Origin: Bacteroides sp. UBA7333
GTDB taxonomy: Bacteria > Bacteroidota > Bacteroidia > Bacteroidales > Bacteroidaceae
Direction: 5' to 3'
Assembly: GCA_002471195.1 (NCBI GenBank)
Contig: DKPN01000002.1
Location: forward strand, 34,760 to 98,759
Length of the DNA: 64,000 nt
In this document: one piece after another, positions 1-8,431 of the stretch
How the letters are laid out: the number at the start of each line of letters is the position of its first letter
How positions within the stretch are numbered: the first letter of the stretch is position 1
Translations under genes and position numbers: made by a program
Notes under the pieces: model-generated
The model's database searches: none
What the model was told of the DNA's origin: nothing
The model's input: the letters and a program-made list of their open reading frames with translations, nothing else

Positions 1-1
1 T

Positions 2-1180
2 CTCCATTTCATTTTTTTCAATTTCCTCTTGCTCGAGTTTAATATTCAATAACTCAATATTGTTTTTTTCTAACTCCAATTTGGCTTTATAAAGTTCATT
101 TTGTCGCTTTACCTTACCCTTTTTATAAAGTATAAACATAACAATAATCAATATGAACACGCCAATAAACGAAAATATTAATGTATTAAATATAATAGTA
201 CTTTTATGTATTTCATTCATTAAACGTATTTTGTATTTCTTCTTATTCAAAGCATTTTGAGCGATAATACGTTCTATATTGCGAATGTTTTCTTCTGATT
301 GAATCTGTTTCGTTATTCTATCAGATTCAGTAGAATTATAATAAGCTTTATCGTAAATCTTGAGTTCATTATATAACCATGATTTATATCGATGATTATC
401 ACTTATCAGCTCTTTTGCATTAGTTGCAATGGCAATATCGTAAGCTATATCTAGTTTTTTCAATGCCTTATCATATTGCTTATCATAAAAATATTGTAAC
501 CCCAAATTATTATAATTCTCAGCCAAACTCCATCTTCTATTATATCTTTTATTGATGGCAATTGCATGTTTCAACATCTCTATTTTTCTTGGAGGATCTT
601 CGTTATATAAAGCCATATTATTATAAATTACAGCTTTATTGATCTCCAAATTCAGTTTTTGATGCAACGCTAAAGCCAAATTAAAGATTGAATCAGCCTT
701 AACATCATCTTTTTTATTGACATATATTAATCCTAAGATATTATAACACAAAGCAATACCTACCGTATCTTTTACTTCCTCATAGTATTTTATTACATCT
801 ACTACCAGTTCATTAGCTCTATTAACATCATACAAACAATTATACAATGTTGCCAACTCATGATTAATCAATGCTTTATTTTTTGTATCATTCATGTCAC
901 AATAGTCTAATGCCTCTGTTAAAGCATATATACCCAAGTCAAAATCTCCTTGGAGATCATAACTTTTTCCCAACAAAATGTATGTTTCCATTAAGAGAGT
1001 ATGATTTTTTATATCACTTTTATCCAAAAAGTTAATAATATCAATACACTTCTTTTCTGTAGTATGAGGATCTATATATAATTTTTCAGCTGCTTTAGCC
1101 AGATTAGATCTCTGTGTATATGAAAATAATAAATTGCTATTTAATAAAAGTAATAATATCAGTATCGGGTAGCGAAGCAT
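2..1180 (-). CDS. TPR/transmembrane one-component regulator (C-terminus outside window)
   Basis: The frame is open from ATG at 1178-1180 to the window edge, giving 393 codons without a stop; the C-terminus lies outside. Visible parts: an N-terminal signal sequence or anchor (residues about 1-22), TPR-like helical repeats with repeated Y-N-x-x-G-L/A patterns (about 40-290), one membrane segment (about 328-350), then a charged coiled coil rich in Lys, Glu and Leu. The same layout is seen in the complete protein at 19553-21538, which ends in a LuxR-like HTH, so an HTH beyond the edge is likely (inference). The gene is divergent from fimbrial operon 1 and is the natural candidate regulator of it: TPRs outside the membrane sensing a signal, DNA binding in the cytoplasm. 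Confidence 0.75.
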   Translation of the reverse strand, partial: MLRYPILILLLLLNSNLLFSYTQRSNLAKAAEKLYIDPHTTEKKCIDIINFLDKSDIKNHTLLMETYILLGKSYDLQGDFDLGIYALTEALDYCDMNDTKNKALINHELATLYNCLYDVNRANELVVDVIKYYEEVKDTVGIALCYNILGLIYVNKKDDVKADSIFNLALALHQKLNLEINKAVIYNNMALYNEDPPRKIEMLKHAIAINKRYNRRWSLAENYNNLGLQYFYDKQYDKALKKLDIAYDIAIATNAKELISDNHRYKSWLYNELKIYDKAYYNSTESDRITKQIQSEENIRNIERIIAQNALNKKKYKIRLMNEIHKSTIIFNTLIFSFIGVFILIIVMFILYKKGKVKRQNELYKAKLELEKNNIELLNIKLEQEEIEKNEME

Positions 1181-1535
1181 AGTTGTTAATTCTATTCAAT
1201 TAATTACAAAATAAGCATTTTTAAGTGGTTTTCTAATAATAAACACAATAAAAACTTCTTACAAACCGAACTTTACATTAAAAGAGTCATAATCTTCTAA
1301 AACGCATTTTGTAGTACATATAAATATATTAAACATCTAATTTACAAGCTTTTATTTTTTAATTAGTAGATTAAAAACAGTGCTAAAAAAACACTTTGTA
1401 GACTCTATGTTATTCTCTAAAACATACATTTGAGTGTTATAGCATATATGTTTGCATAAGATTTATGACGCATCCAATTTAAGTTGAAATGTATGCATTT
1501 ATCAATAATAACATAATTTCTAAATAGATTGTTAG
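1181..1535. promoter_or_regulatory. Divergent intergenic region between TPR regulator and fimbrial operon 1
   Basis: This AT-rich gap of 355 bp must hold the promoters of both directions. On the + strand two exact TAnnTTTG boxes are present, TACATTTG at 1425-1432 and TATGTTTG at 1447-1454, both without a well placed -33 TTG. A related pair of words, CTAAAACGCATTTTG (1297-1311) and CTAAAACATACATTTG (1417-1432), lies 120 bp apart, the second overlapping the first -7 box; they could be regulator sites. I saw no inverted repeats flanking a promoter of the kind that would suggest invertible phase variation. Confidence 0.4.
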
Positions 1536-1724
1536 ATGAACCTATTAAAAATTAAAAGGCTGTTCTACACATGTAAACATTTAAAACCAAGTGAAAAAGA
1601 TAGAATGTATATCATCATACTATACGCCAGCATCACCATTATTGTAGTGTTGCTCATTGTATTACTTGTATTGACTTATATCGAATTACATCGAATCAAT
1701 AACGAGATAATATATTGTTCATAG
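1536..1724 (+). CDS. Small single-pass membrane protein (hypothetical)
   Basis: A 62-residue frame starts at ATG 1536. It has a basic N-terminal third (many Lys/Arg) followed by one very hydrophobic segment (about residues 25-46) and a short polar tail, predicting an N-in single-span inner-membrane protein. It is the first frame downstream of the two -7 boxes at 1425-1454 and lies 58 bp before the DUF3575 gene, so it would be the first gene of fimbrial operon 1. No family recognised. It could also be a non-coding leader with a chance frame; the absence of a clear ribosome binding site keeps confidence low. Confidence 0.35.
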   Translation: MNLLKIKRLFYTCKHLKPSEKDRMYIIILYASITIIVVLLIVLLVLTYIELHRINNEIIYCS

Positions 1725-1782
1725 TGATTCAATAAAACAAATATCATAAAAACAACCCCAATACTCATTAAGAGGCTTAGCA

Positions 1783-2376
1783 ATGAAAAAACTATTTCTG
1801 TTCATATCATTTATCATCATCGCCAACTGGGCTGATTCACAGAATGTAGGTATTAAAACCAACCTTTTGTATGATGCTGCTACGTCAATGAATTTAGGAG
1901 TAGAATTTAAGATGGCACCCAAATGGACGATGGAGCTGTCGGGTATTTACAATCCATGGACATTTTCGGAGAATAAAAAAATAAAACATTGGATGGTACA
2001 GCCCGAAGCCAAATGGTGGCTTTGCGAAAGATTCTCGGGTCACTTCTTTGCTGTTCATGCACTGGGCGGACAATTTAATGTTGGAGGTATGCTCCCTTTT
2101 GGTTTTAAAAATGGAAAGATGTTCGGTTTTATTTCCGACAACAAAATCATGAACAACAGATATCAAGGATGGATGTCGGGAGCGGGTATAGGATATGGAT
2201 ATCAATGGATCTTAAAAAAACGATGGGGCATTGAGTTAAGTTTAGGATTAGGATATGCTTATTTAAAATATGATAAATATAAATGCACAAAATGTGGCGA
2301 AAAACTCATGAGTAGTCATAAAAACTATTTCGGTCCTACCAAGATAGCAGCAAGTATTATTTACATCATCAAATAA
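1783..2376 (+). CDS. DUF3575 family outer-membrane beta-barrel protein
   Basis: The protein has 197 residues with a Sec signal peptide (residues 1 to about 19, ending ...WADSQ). The mature part opens with the DUF3575 signature IKTNLLYDA and continues with alternating hydrophobic and aromatic strands (repeated W, G, Y) typical of small outer-membrane barrels. The same signature begins the C-terminal half of the protein at 17782-19047. DUF3575 genes are a regular companion of Mfa/Fim-type fimbrial operons in Bacteroidales; the exact function is not known, with fimbrial assembly or anchoring the likely role. A Cys-x-x-Cys pair (KCTKCG) sits near the C-terminus. The DUF3868 gene follows after 19 bp. 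Confidence 0.8.
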   Translation: MKKLFLFISFIIIANWADSQNVGIKTNLLYDAATSMNLGVEFKMAPKWTMELSGIYNPWTFSENKKIKHWMVQPEAKWWLCERFSGHFFAVHALGGQFNVGGMLPFGFKNGKMFGFISDNKIMNNRYQGWMSGAGIGYGYQWILKKRWGIELSLGLGYAYLKYDKYKCTKCGEKLMSSHKNYFGPTKIAASIIYIIK

Positions 2377-2395
2377 TGTAACAACAGTCATTGAA

Positions 2396-3862
2396 ATGAA
2401 AAATATATATATCATATCACTATTTCTTCTCGTGTTCGTATTGAATATTAGCGTGGCTAATGCACAAAACGAGTTAAAGGTTGTATCGCATCACTTTACT
2501 CAGGCAGACGACTCATTATATATTACATTCGATTACGAACATCCCAATATGAATGTATCTGCCAATAAAGCCATCTATTACACGCCTTTCATAGGCGATC
2601 AAGAAAGAATAAAAGAGTTGCCTTCCATATCGTTGATGGGTAAATTCTATTTAAAAAACTATGATAGAAAATGGGCGGTGAAAAGCAAAAAACAAAAGAG
2701 AGCATTTGTTGCAAACGGAAAGACTCAGGTTTTAACCAACAACAAAAAAGGGCAAACATATACCTATAACGCTGGTGTAGCATACGAGCCTTGGATGAAA
2801 AACGCCTCATTGTATATTCGAAATGAGGATTGTGGATGCGGCAAAGTGATAGAAAAACAAACCGAATCGGTGGCTCGTATACAGCCTCAACAACAAGAGT
2901 ATACACCATCATTTTTTACGGCTTATATAGTGCCACAGATAGAGACGGTAAAGAATCGTTCGGTAGAGTGTGAAGCGGTATTAGATTTCATTGTAGGCAA
3001 GTCCGATTTAATATTGGACAGAAATAATAATGCCGCCGAAATGATGAAGATCATCGAAACCCTTAACTCCATTAAGAACGACGATAAAGTGAAAGTTACC
3101 GCTATCGACATCTACGGATACGCATCGCCCGAAGGAAATATTGAAGCCAACCGATTACTATCGGTAGATAGAGCCTTGGTGCTGAAAAGCTACCTCATGT
3201 CGCAATATACTTATCCGGCTTCATACTACGGGGCACACTTCGGATACGAAGATTGGGATGGATTGATAAAAGTATTACAAACATCGGGCAAGCCTTATGC
3301 CGAAGCAATCATCAACATTATCGAAAACACCGACGATGTATATACGCGCAAAAGCTTAATCGAAAAATACCAAAACGGCGTACCCTACAAAGAGATGTTG
3401 CAACTCTATTATCCGCCATTACGCCGTGTAGTGTTTAAAGCATCGTTCGAGGTAGATGCCTTCGATATTGAAGAGGCCAAAGCATTGGTACATACGCAAC
3501 CTCAATATGTGAGCCTAAACGAACTATACGTAGTGGCCAACAGCTATGATCCACATTCGGCAGAGTTTAAAGAGATGTTTGACATTGCTGCCAAAACATA
3601 TCCTACCAACGATGTGGCCAATATCAATGCAGCCATCAATGCCATTGAAAATGACCATTACGAACAGGCGCAGCAATATTTATTGAATGTAAACGCTCAC
3701 AACACCCTGCCCCAATATATCAACGCCAAAGGTATTATAGCCTGGAAGCTCTACCAAGACATAGATATGGCACGTAGACTGTTTGAACAAGCAAAGGTAG
3801 ATGGGCTTAAAGAGGCCGAAAATAACCTGTGGGAAATAGAAAAAATAGAAAACAATCAATAA
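2396..3862 (+). CDS. DUF3868 / OmpA-like fimbrial operon protein
   Basis: This is a 488-residue secreted protein with a signal peptide ending ...SVANAQ (about residue 24). The N-terminal half matches the DUF3868 type, with paired cysteines in EDCGCGK. The middle (about 200-290) has an OmpA-like fold signature, IYGYASPEGNIEANRLLS followed by R-A, as in periplasmic peptidoglycan-binding domains. The C-terminal 120 residues are helical and TPR-like (NAAINAIENDHYEQA). It follows the DUF3575 gene by 19 bp and precedes the shaft fimbrillin by 42 bp. In operon 2 a homologous OmpA-like part is fused to DUF3575 in one polypeptide, so the two proteins probably act together in the outer membrane/periplasm during fimbrial assembly (inference). 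Confidence 0.8.
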   Translation: MKNIYIISLFLLVFVLNISVANAQNELKVVSHHFTQADDSLYITFDYEHPNMNVSANKAIYYTPFIGDQERIKELPSISLMGKFYLKNYDRKWAVKSKKQKRAFVANGKTQVLTNNKKGQTYTYNAGVAYEPWMKNASLYIRNEDCGCGKVIEKQTESVARIQPQQQEYTPSFFTAYIVPQIETVKNRSVECEAVLDFIVGKSDLILDRNNNAAEMMKIIETLNSIKNDDKVKVTAIDIYGYASPEGNIEANRLLSVDRALVLKSYLMSQYTYPASYYGAHFGYEDWDGLIKVLQTSGKPYAEAIINIIENTDDVYTRKSLIEKYQNGVPYKEMLQLYYPPLRRVVFKASFEVDAFDIEEAKALVHTQPQYVSLNELYVVANSYDPHSAEFKEMFDIAAKTYPTNDVANINAAINAIENDHYEQAQQYLLNVNAHNTLPQYINAKGIIAWKLYQDIDMARRLFEQAKVDGLKEAENNLWEIEKIENNQ

Positions 3863-3904
3863 AAATATCATTTAAGAAATTCGTTAATCAAAATTAGTTT
3901 AAGT

Positions 3905-5419
3905 ATGAAAATTAGATCATTTTTTGTGTCAATGTTAGCGATAGCTGCTTTGGCAAGTTGTAGCAATAACGATGAGTTCGACAATTTAGTTCCCGAGCAA
4001 ACCAGCGGAAATGCATATTTAGCACTTTCTGTAAACATGCCTCAAGGTGGATCAACCCGTGCAAACAGTGGTCCTACTATAGGCAACGGAACAGAGCAAG
4101 AATCAAAGTTAACCAGTATTTATGTGGTAGGTCTAAAAGACAATGCAATACGTGGTGTATACCAGGTAAACGGAGCAACAGCTGAAGCATTTAAAGTAGC
4201 GTCAGATATTAACAAAGTATTTGTAGTAGCCAACCCATCGACAAAAATGTTGGCACAAATGAAAGCAGCTGCTTCGTATGCAGCAATGAATCTTGCCATT
4301 GCTGAATCGGTAAACGAAGTTGCCAAAACAAACAACTTTATGATGACAAGTGCCGGTGTTAGTCCGGCTGATAAAGGTCTTACTACGGTAACACCCGTAG
4401 TTGCAACAAATGAATCGACTGAAGCCATTAATGCTGCCAAAGCAACCGCCCTTACAAATAAGGCAACTGTCAACATTGACCGTGTTATGTCGAAAGTTTG
4501 GTTAAAATCGGTAGCTCGAAATGCAGACAAATCGGTTGTAGCCGAAAATGGTAAAGCAAGCGTAGATACATGGTTATTGAATACCACCAATAAAAACTAT
4601 TATCCATATGCCGAGTTAACAAATTATACTGTTTCTGGCACACCTGCAAAATATCGAGTAGATACCAACTTTGAAAAGTTAGATATGGCTGCTGCCACAA
4701 ATGCTTTCAACTGGTTGAGTAATACTAAAGATAATGGAACTTGGAATCAATGTCCAAATCCAGAAGTAGGCCCAGCAATAGCCGCACAATACTGCCTTGA
4801 GAACACGATGTCGGTTGCAGGTCAAGTATATGGCAATACCACAAAAATGGTTGTAAAAGCAACATTTACACCCAACGGTATTGAAAACTTTACAAGTTGG
4901 TTCCGCATGGGTGGTGTAGTCATGACATTCGATCAAGTAAATGCTTCTTACGCAACCGCATCGACAGCAGATAAAGCAACTTACAGCCTGTTTCTTGACA
5001 AATTGTTAACTGCATCGCGTACAAAAGGATGGAAGGGCGAAGGTAAAACAACGGAAGTAACTTTAGCAGATCTTGATGCTATTGGAAAAGGTGGTTATCT
5101 AGCAGCTACTGTAAATCCTTATTTAATTGAATATTTCCAAAAATCAGTATGTTATTATGATATCCTAATTAAACATGATAACCGCGTACAATCAAAACTA
5201 TTGGGTCGTTGGGGTGTAGTTCGTAATAACGATTATCATGTTAACATCACTAAAATCACAAAACCCGGACTTCCTTATATTCCAGATCCAACCGATCCAG
5301 CTATCACGGACCCATCAAAACCAAATCCAGAAACTCCTAATGACGAAACATCTTCGTTTATCGCGGTAGATATCGTTGTTAATCCTTGGACTTCATGGGA
5401 ACAAGACAATGAATTGTAA
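3905..5419 (+). CDS. Mfa1-like major (shaft) fimbrillin lipoprotein precursor
   Basis: A 504-residue precursor with a lipoprotein signal (lipobox LASC, Cys19). Residues 35-52 form the donor-type strand region ending GGSTR; Arg52 is a plausible site for an arginine-specific protease, as in Porphyromonas type V pilins (family knowledge, not shown here). The C-terminal part carries the Mfa1-type signature LGRWGVVRNNDYHVNI near residue 433, then a Pro/Asp-rich linker and a final strand NPWTSWEQDNEL. It is the fourth gene of operon 1 and is followed by a strong hairpin at 5472-5506, which fits a highly expressed shaft subunit followed by less abundant minor subunits. Ala/Thr richness agrees with a structural pilin. 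Confidence 0.85.
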   Translation: MKIRSFFVSMLAIAALASCSNNDEFDNLVPEQTSGNAYLALSVNMPQGGSTRANSGPTIGNGTEQESKLTSIYVVGLKDNAIRGVYQVNGATAEAFKVASDINKVFVVANPSTKMLAQMKAAASYAAMNLAIAESVNEVAKTNNFMMTSAGVSPADKGLTTVTPVVATNESTEAINAAKATALTNKATVNIDRVMSKVWLKSVARNADKSVVAENGKASVDTWLLNTTNKNYYPYAELTNYTVSGTPAKYRVDTNFEKLDMAAATNAFNWLSNTKDNGTWNQCPNPEVGPAIAAQYCLENTMSVAGQVYGNTTKMVVKATFTPNGIENFTSWFRMGGVVMTFDQVNASYATASTADKATYSLFLDKLLTASRTKGWKGEGKTTEVTLADLDAIGKGGYLAATVNPYLIEYFQKSVCYYDILIKHDNRVQSKLLGRWGVVRNNDYHVNITKITKPGLPYIPDPTDPAITDPSKPNPETPNDETSSFIAVDIVVNPWTSWEQDNEL

Positions 5420-5471
5420 GCATAAACTATTTTATCAAAAATAATGAAATAGATAAAGCCTTAGAATAATA

Positions 5472-5506
5472 AATAGCGGCAGATAGTTGAGAGTTCTGCC
5501 GCTATT
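5472..5506 (+). terminator. Intercistronic hairpin after shaft fimbrillin
   Basis: Perfect 12-bp arms AATAGCGGCAGA (5472-5483) and TCTGCCGCTATT (5495-5506) enclose an 11-nt loop. There is no long T-run, so it is more likely a partial terminator or an mRNA 3'-end stabiliser than a full stop. It lies in the only sizeable gap (180 bp) inside operon 1. Operon 2 has an equivalent at 15535-15571. Confidence 0.65.
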
Positions 5507-5599
5507 CAACCTTATGAAGCCATTAAAAAAAGACCTTGTTCTTTCAAAATCTATACCAGCAGTTCTCTTTTTACATGTATTGCCATAAATAAAAAGAAT

Positions 5600-6538
5600 A
5601 TGAAACGAAGTCGTATACATAAAATACAATTAATCATTGCATCGGTTGTTGTGTTGTTAAGTTCATGCAATATATACGAAGACAATAGTGATTGTCCGAT
5701 GTATGTCACATTTAAGTATGATTATAATATGTTGTACGAAGACCTGCTGCAATCACAATGCGAAAGAGTAGAACTTTTTATTTATAACCAAAACGGAATA
5801 TTACAACATATCATCGACAAAAGCCAATCATCCAACAAGTATGATGCATTTAAGATACCTCTCAACCTATCTGCCGGTACATATACACTCATGGCATGGG
5901 CCGGAAGAAAAGAGTCGTATCAAATTAAAAACAATATCATCAATACATCTCGAATAGAAGATTTGATATTGTCGATGAACGATCAAGACGGACATTCATC
6001 TCACGAATTAGAGCCGTTATGGTACGGAACGCCCATTACATTTACTATCAAGCAGGCCTATGGCCATAAAGAATTGATCGATTTACATAAAAACACAAAT
6101 CGTATCACCATCAGCATTACCGATTTAAATCAAAGTATAGATAAAGATGATATTGATGTAATCATCAAGGCAAAAAACAGCACCTACGATTATAACAATA
6201 ATACAATCGAAGGCACTACTATACAATATCATCCTTTCGAAAACAAAGAAATTGAAAACAATAAGGTGGCATATACTTGCGATGTGCTGCGACTAAGAAA
6301 CAGTGAGAATACATTTTTGTCGGTGATAGACAAGAAAACTCAAAACTCTTTATTGCCCAAAGATAGTATCGATATGGTAGAGCTATTGATGAAAACCAAG
6401 CCTGCACACATGTCTCAACAAGAGTATCTTGACAGACAAGATATTTGGAATATAGATTTGTATGTGAAAGAACAATATATAGCCGTCATGATTCAAGTGA
6501 ATGAGTGGACGGTATGGATTCAAGATAATGAGTTATAA
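5600..6538 (+). CDS. Mfa2/FimB-like fimbrial anchor lipoprotein
   Basis: The protein has 312 residues, a lipobox LSSC (Cys23) and, straight after, the Mfa2-family start: a CPMYVTFKYDYNM motif (residues about 32-44) followed by VELFIYNQNG. In P. gingivalis proteins of this family stay lipid-anchored, sit at the fimbrial base and limit length. No Arg cleavage strand is apparent after the Cys, consistent with an anchor. The C-terminus (NEWTVWIQDNEL) is nearly the same as that of the shaft fimbrillin. Follows the hairpin at 5472-5506; the next gene starts about 10 bp after its stop. Confidence 0.8.
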   Translation: MKRSRIHKIQLIIASVVVLLSSCNIYEDNSDCPMYVTFKYDYNMLYEDLLQSQCERVELFIYNQNGILQHIIDKSQSSNKYDAFKIPLNLSAGTYTLMAWAGRKESYQIKNNIINTSRIEDLILSMNDQDGHSSHELEPLWYGTPITFTIKQAYGHKELIDLHKNTNRITISITDLNQSIDKDDIDVIIKAKNSTYDYNNNTIEGTTIQYHPFENKEIENNKVAYTCDVLRLRNSENTFLSVIDKKTQNSLLPKDSIDMVELLMKTKPAHMSQQEYLDRQDIWNIDLYVKEQYIAVMIQVNEWTVWIQDNEL

Positions 6539-6548
6539 ACCTACAACT

Positions 6549-8423
6549 ATGAGAATGAAATCTATAATATTACTAGTAATAGGAATGGTGTTATTCATTT
6601 CATCGTGTAGTGATGATCGCAACGAATTAGATCATACTACCCAATATGCCATCATTAATGCCGATATCACATCATTCAACAAAAATATCCCAACAGACCA
6701 TCTGTTGTTGGGAGAGGCTGAGTACGTGATTAGAAGAGCCCGTCTCTATGCTTTCGATGGCAATAAATTGGATAATATGGTATACATAGATAATAATACG
6801 AGTGTGGCAAACATCCTAATGAATTTGAAGGTAAAGCAAAGTAGCTCGAAAACACTTTATATTATCCTAAACGAACCTTTACAAGGAGAGTTTCAACATA
6901 AATTGGCGCTAATTAACCATCCCGATGCTTTCGAATTAATAGAATACGAGATGGCCGAATATATAACAAAGGCATACAACTCTGATGCGACGTTTACAAA
7001 AAATGACTTTTGTCTGCCCATGTTTGGAGTAAAAGAAAACATTAATACTACAACAAGCAATGCCATCCTACCCATCAAGGTAGAGATGGATGTCACCCGT
7101 TCGATGGCAAGAGTTGATGTTATGGTGCAGAAATTAAGTAGTGTTACTCATGCAATCACTATCGATCAAAACACAGAACTGTCTATTATTAATAATAGTA
7201 CAAAAGGTATGCTTGCCCCTTCTATAATAAAATACCTTAACTTGGTCAATCAAGAATCGGCTTGCAAAGGATCGACAACTCCACTGATAGTTCCAATAAA
7301 AAATAGTTCAAACAACGAAAACTCTATACGAGCCTTTAGCTTTTACACACCCGAAAGAAGATGTGATACACCTAGCAAACTTCTTGGCTTTAAGCTGGGC
7401 AAGGTTAACTATAATGGAAAAACATATGATTTTGATGTGACCATTGGCAATCAACCGGGAAACACATTAAGTTCAATAGAGCGCAACAAAGTATATTCTA
7501 TTTATTGCACTTTTACTCTCAAAGAGATAGATGTAAATATTCGTATTAAAGATTGGATCGAAAAAAACATCAATGGCAACATAGAGGGTAGTAAGTTGAA
7601 TTTTTCGCAAAGCACCATTAATATGGATTGGGGACAGTTGAACAATAGCTATACGGCATCGTTAAAGGTTGCTTCGGATGGAATTATTACTTTCGAAGGG
7701 TTTGAATATAGAACCATAACAACTTTAGATGGAAGCAACCTGCCCGAATGGTTGCCTCGATCATCCATTACCGGATTGCCCGATGGCAAAGGAAAAGCTC
7801 ACAACATTAAAATGAGCTATAAAGTGATCGAAATCAATGATAACAGTATTGTTAAATTATGGTTTAAGACAGGAAGCATAAAAAAGTGCGTTACTGTAAA
7901 CTATGATAACGGATTTATACCGAACGAAATTTTAAGAAGCGATGCGCTTTATCCATGGACTCAAAATTTACCTCCAAATGGCATACAGCTAAATAAAACA
8001 GGATGCGTACATCCAATGGATAAGGCCATAGCAGAAAAAGCGATGTTATGGTCGAGCGATGTAACGACCCTTACATTTGATATTTCAAAAGAGGGAAAAC
8101 ATGGGCATTTGCATGGTAAGGGTCCTTACAATACCGATTGGATGGAATATACATTTATACAAGCTTTTTCGGTGGCAAGAATATGTCGCGAAATAGGCCC
8201 CAACTGGTATGTACCCTCTATCGATGAGTTAATAACCGTGCGACGTTCGCAAGTGTATTTAGGAAAGTCATATAGATTCCAAAGCACTGTTTATTGGAGT
8301 TCTACCGCATATTATAGTGATAATAGATATATGTATGTTAGTAAAGATAATGTATTAACACAGCCTCACCTAGCTATTAAAAATGATCCAAGTTTTTTAT
8401 TGAGATGCTTTCGCAATGACTAA
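6549..8423 (+). CDS. Fimbrial accessory/tip lipoprotein with C-terminal DUF1566-like module
   Basis: The chosen start, ATG 6549, gives 624 residues and a clean lipoprotein signal with lipobox ISSC (Cys20). Upstream in-frame ATGs at 6501 and 6528 overlap the previous gene and would put a polar extension before the signal. The N-terminal half resembles FimC/Mfa3-type accessory subunits, with a TRSMARVDVMV segment of the kind seen in these families. The C-terminal 80-100 residues carry a DUF1566/C-type-lectin-like pattern: WYVPSIDEL, then YWSSTAYY, ending LLRCFRND. Similar ends occur in the next two genes and in 13290-15377. Likely a minor subunit or tip adhesin exported by the lipoprotein route. 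Confidence 0.7.
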   Translation: MRMKSIILLVIGMVLFISSCSDDRNELDHTTQYAIINADITSFNKNIPTDHLLLGEAEYVIRRARLYAFDGNKLDNMVYIDNNTSVANILMNLKVKQSSSKTLYIILNEPLQGEFQHKLALINHPDAFELIEYEMAEYITKAYNSDATFTKNDFCLPMFGVKENINTTTSNAILPIKVEMDVTRSMARVDVMVQKLSSVTHAITIDQNTELSIINNSTKGMLAPSIIKYLNLVNQESACKGSTTPLIVPIKNSSNNENSIRAFSFYTPERRCDTPSKLLGFKLGKVNYNGKTYDFDVTIGNQPGNTLSSIERNKVYSIYCTFTLKEIDVNIRIKDWIEKNINGNIEGSKLNFSQSTINMDWGQLNNSYTASLKVASDGIITFEGFEYRTITTLDGSNLPEWLPRSSITGLPDGKGKAHNIKMSYKVIEINDNSIVKLWFKTGSIKKCVTVNYDNGFIPNEILRSDALYPWTQNLPPNGIQLNKTGCVHPMDKAIAEKAMLWSSDVTTLTFDISKEGKHGHLHGKGPYNTDWMEYTFIQAFSVARICREIGPNWYVPSIDELITVRRSQVYLGKSYRFQSTVYWSSTAYYSDNRYMYVSKDNVLTQPHLAIKNDPSFLLRCFRND

Positions 8424-8431
8424 TTATAATA

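Noticed and set aside
1181..1535. Invertible (phase-variable) promoter of fimbrial operon 1
   Set aside because: No pair of inverted repeats flanking the promoter region and no invertase gene nearby.
4120..4590. Long antisense frames inside genes (for example 4120-4590, 25337-26041, 46249-47058)
   Set aside because: They lie opposite well-supported genes, have no start signals or family features and follow the codon pattern of the sense gene.
6501..6548. Upstream starts at 6501 and 6528 for the accessory fimbrial protein
   Set aside because: They overlap the end of the anchor gene and put polar residues in front of a normal lipoprotein signal.
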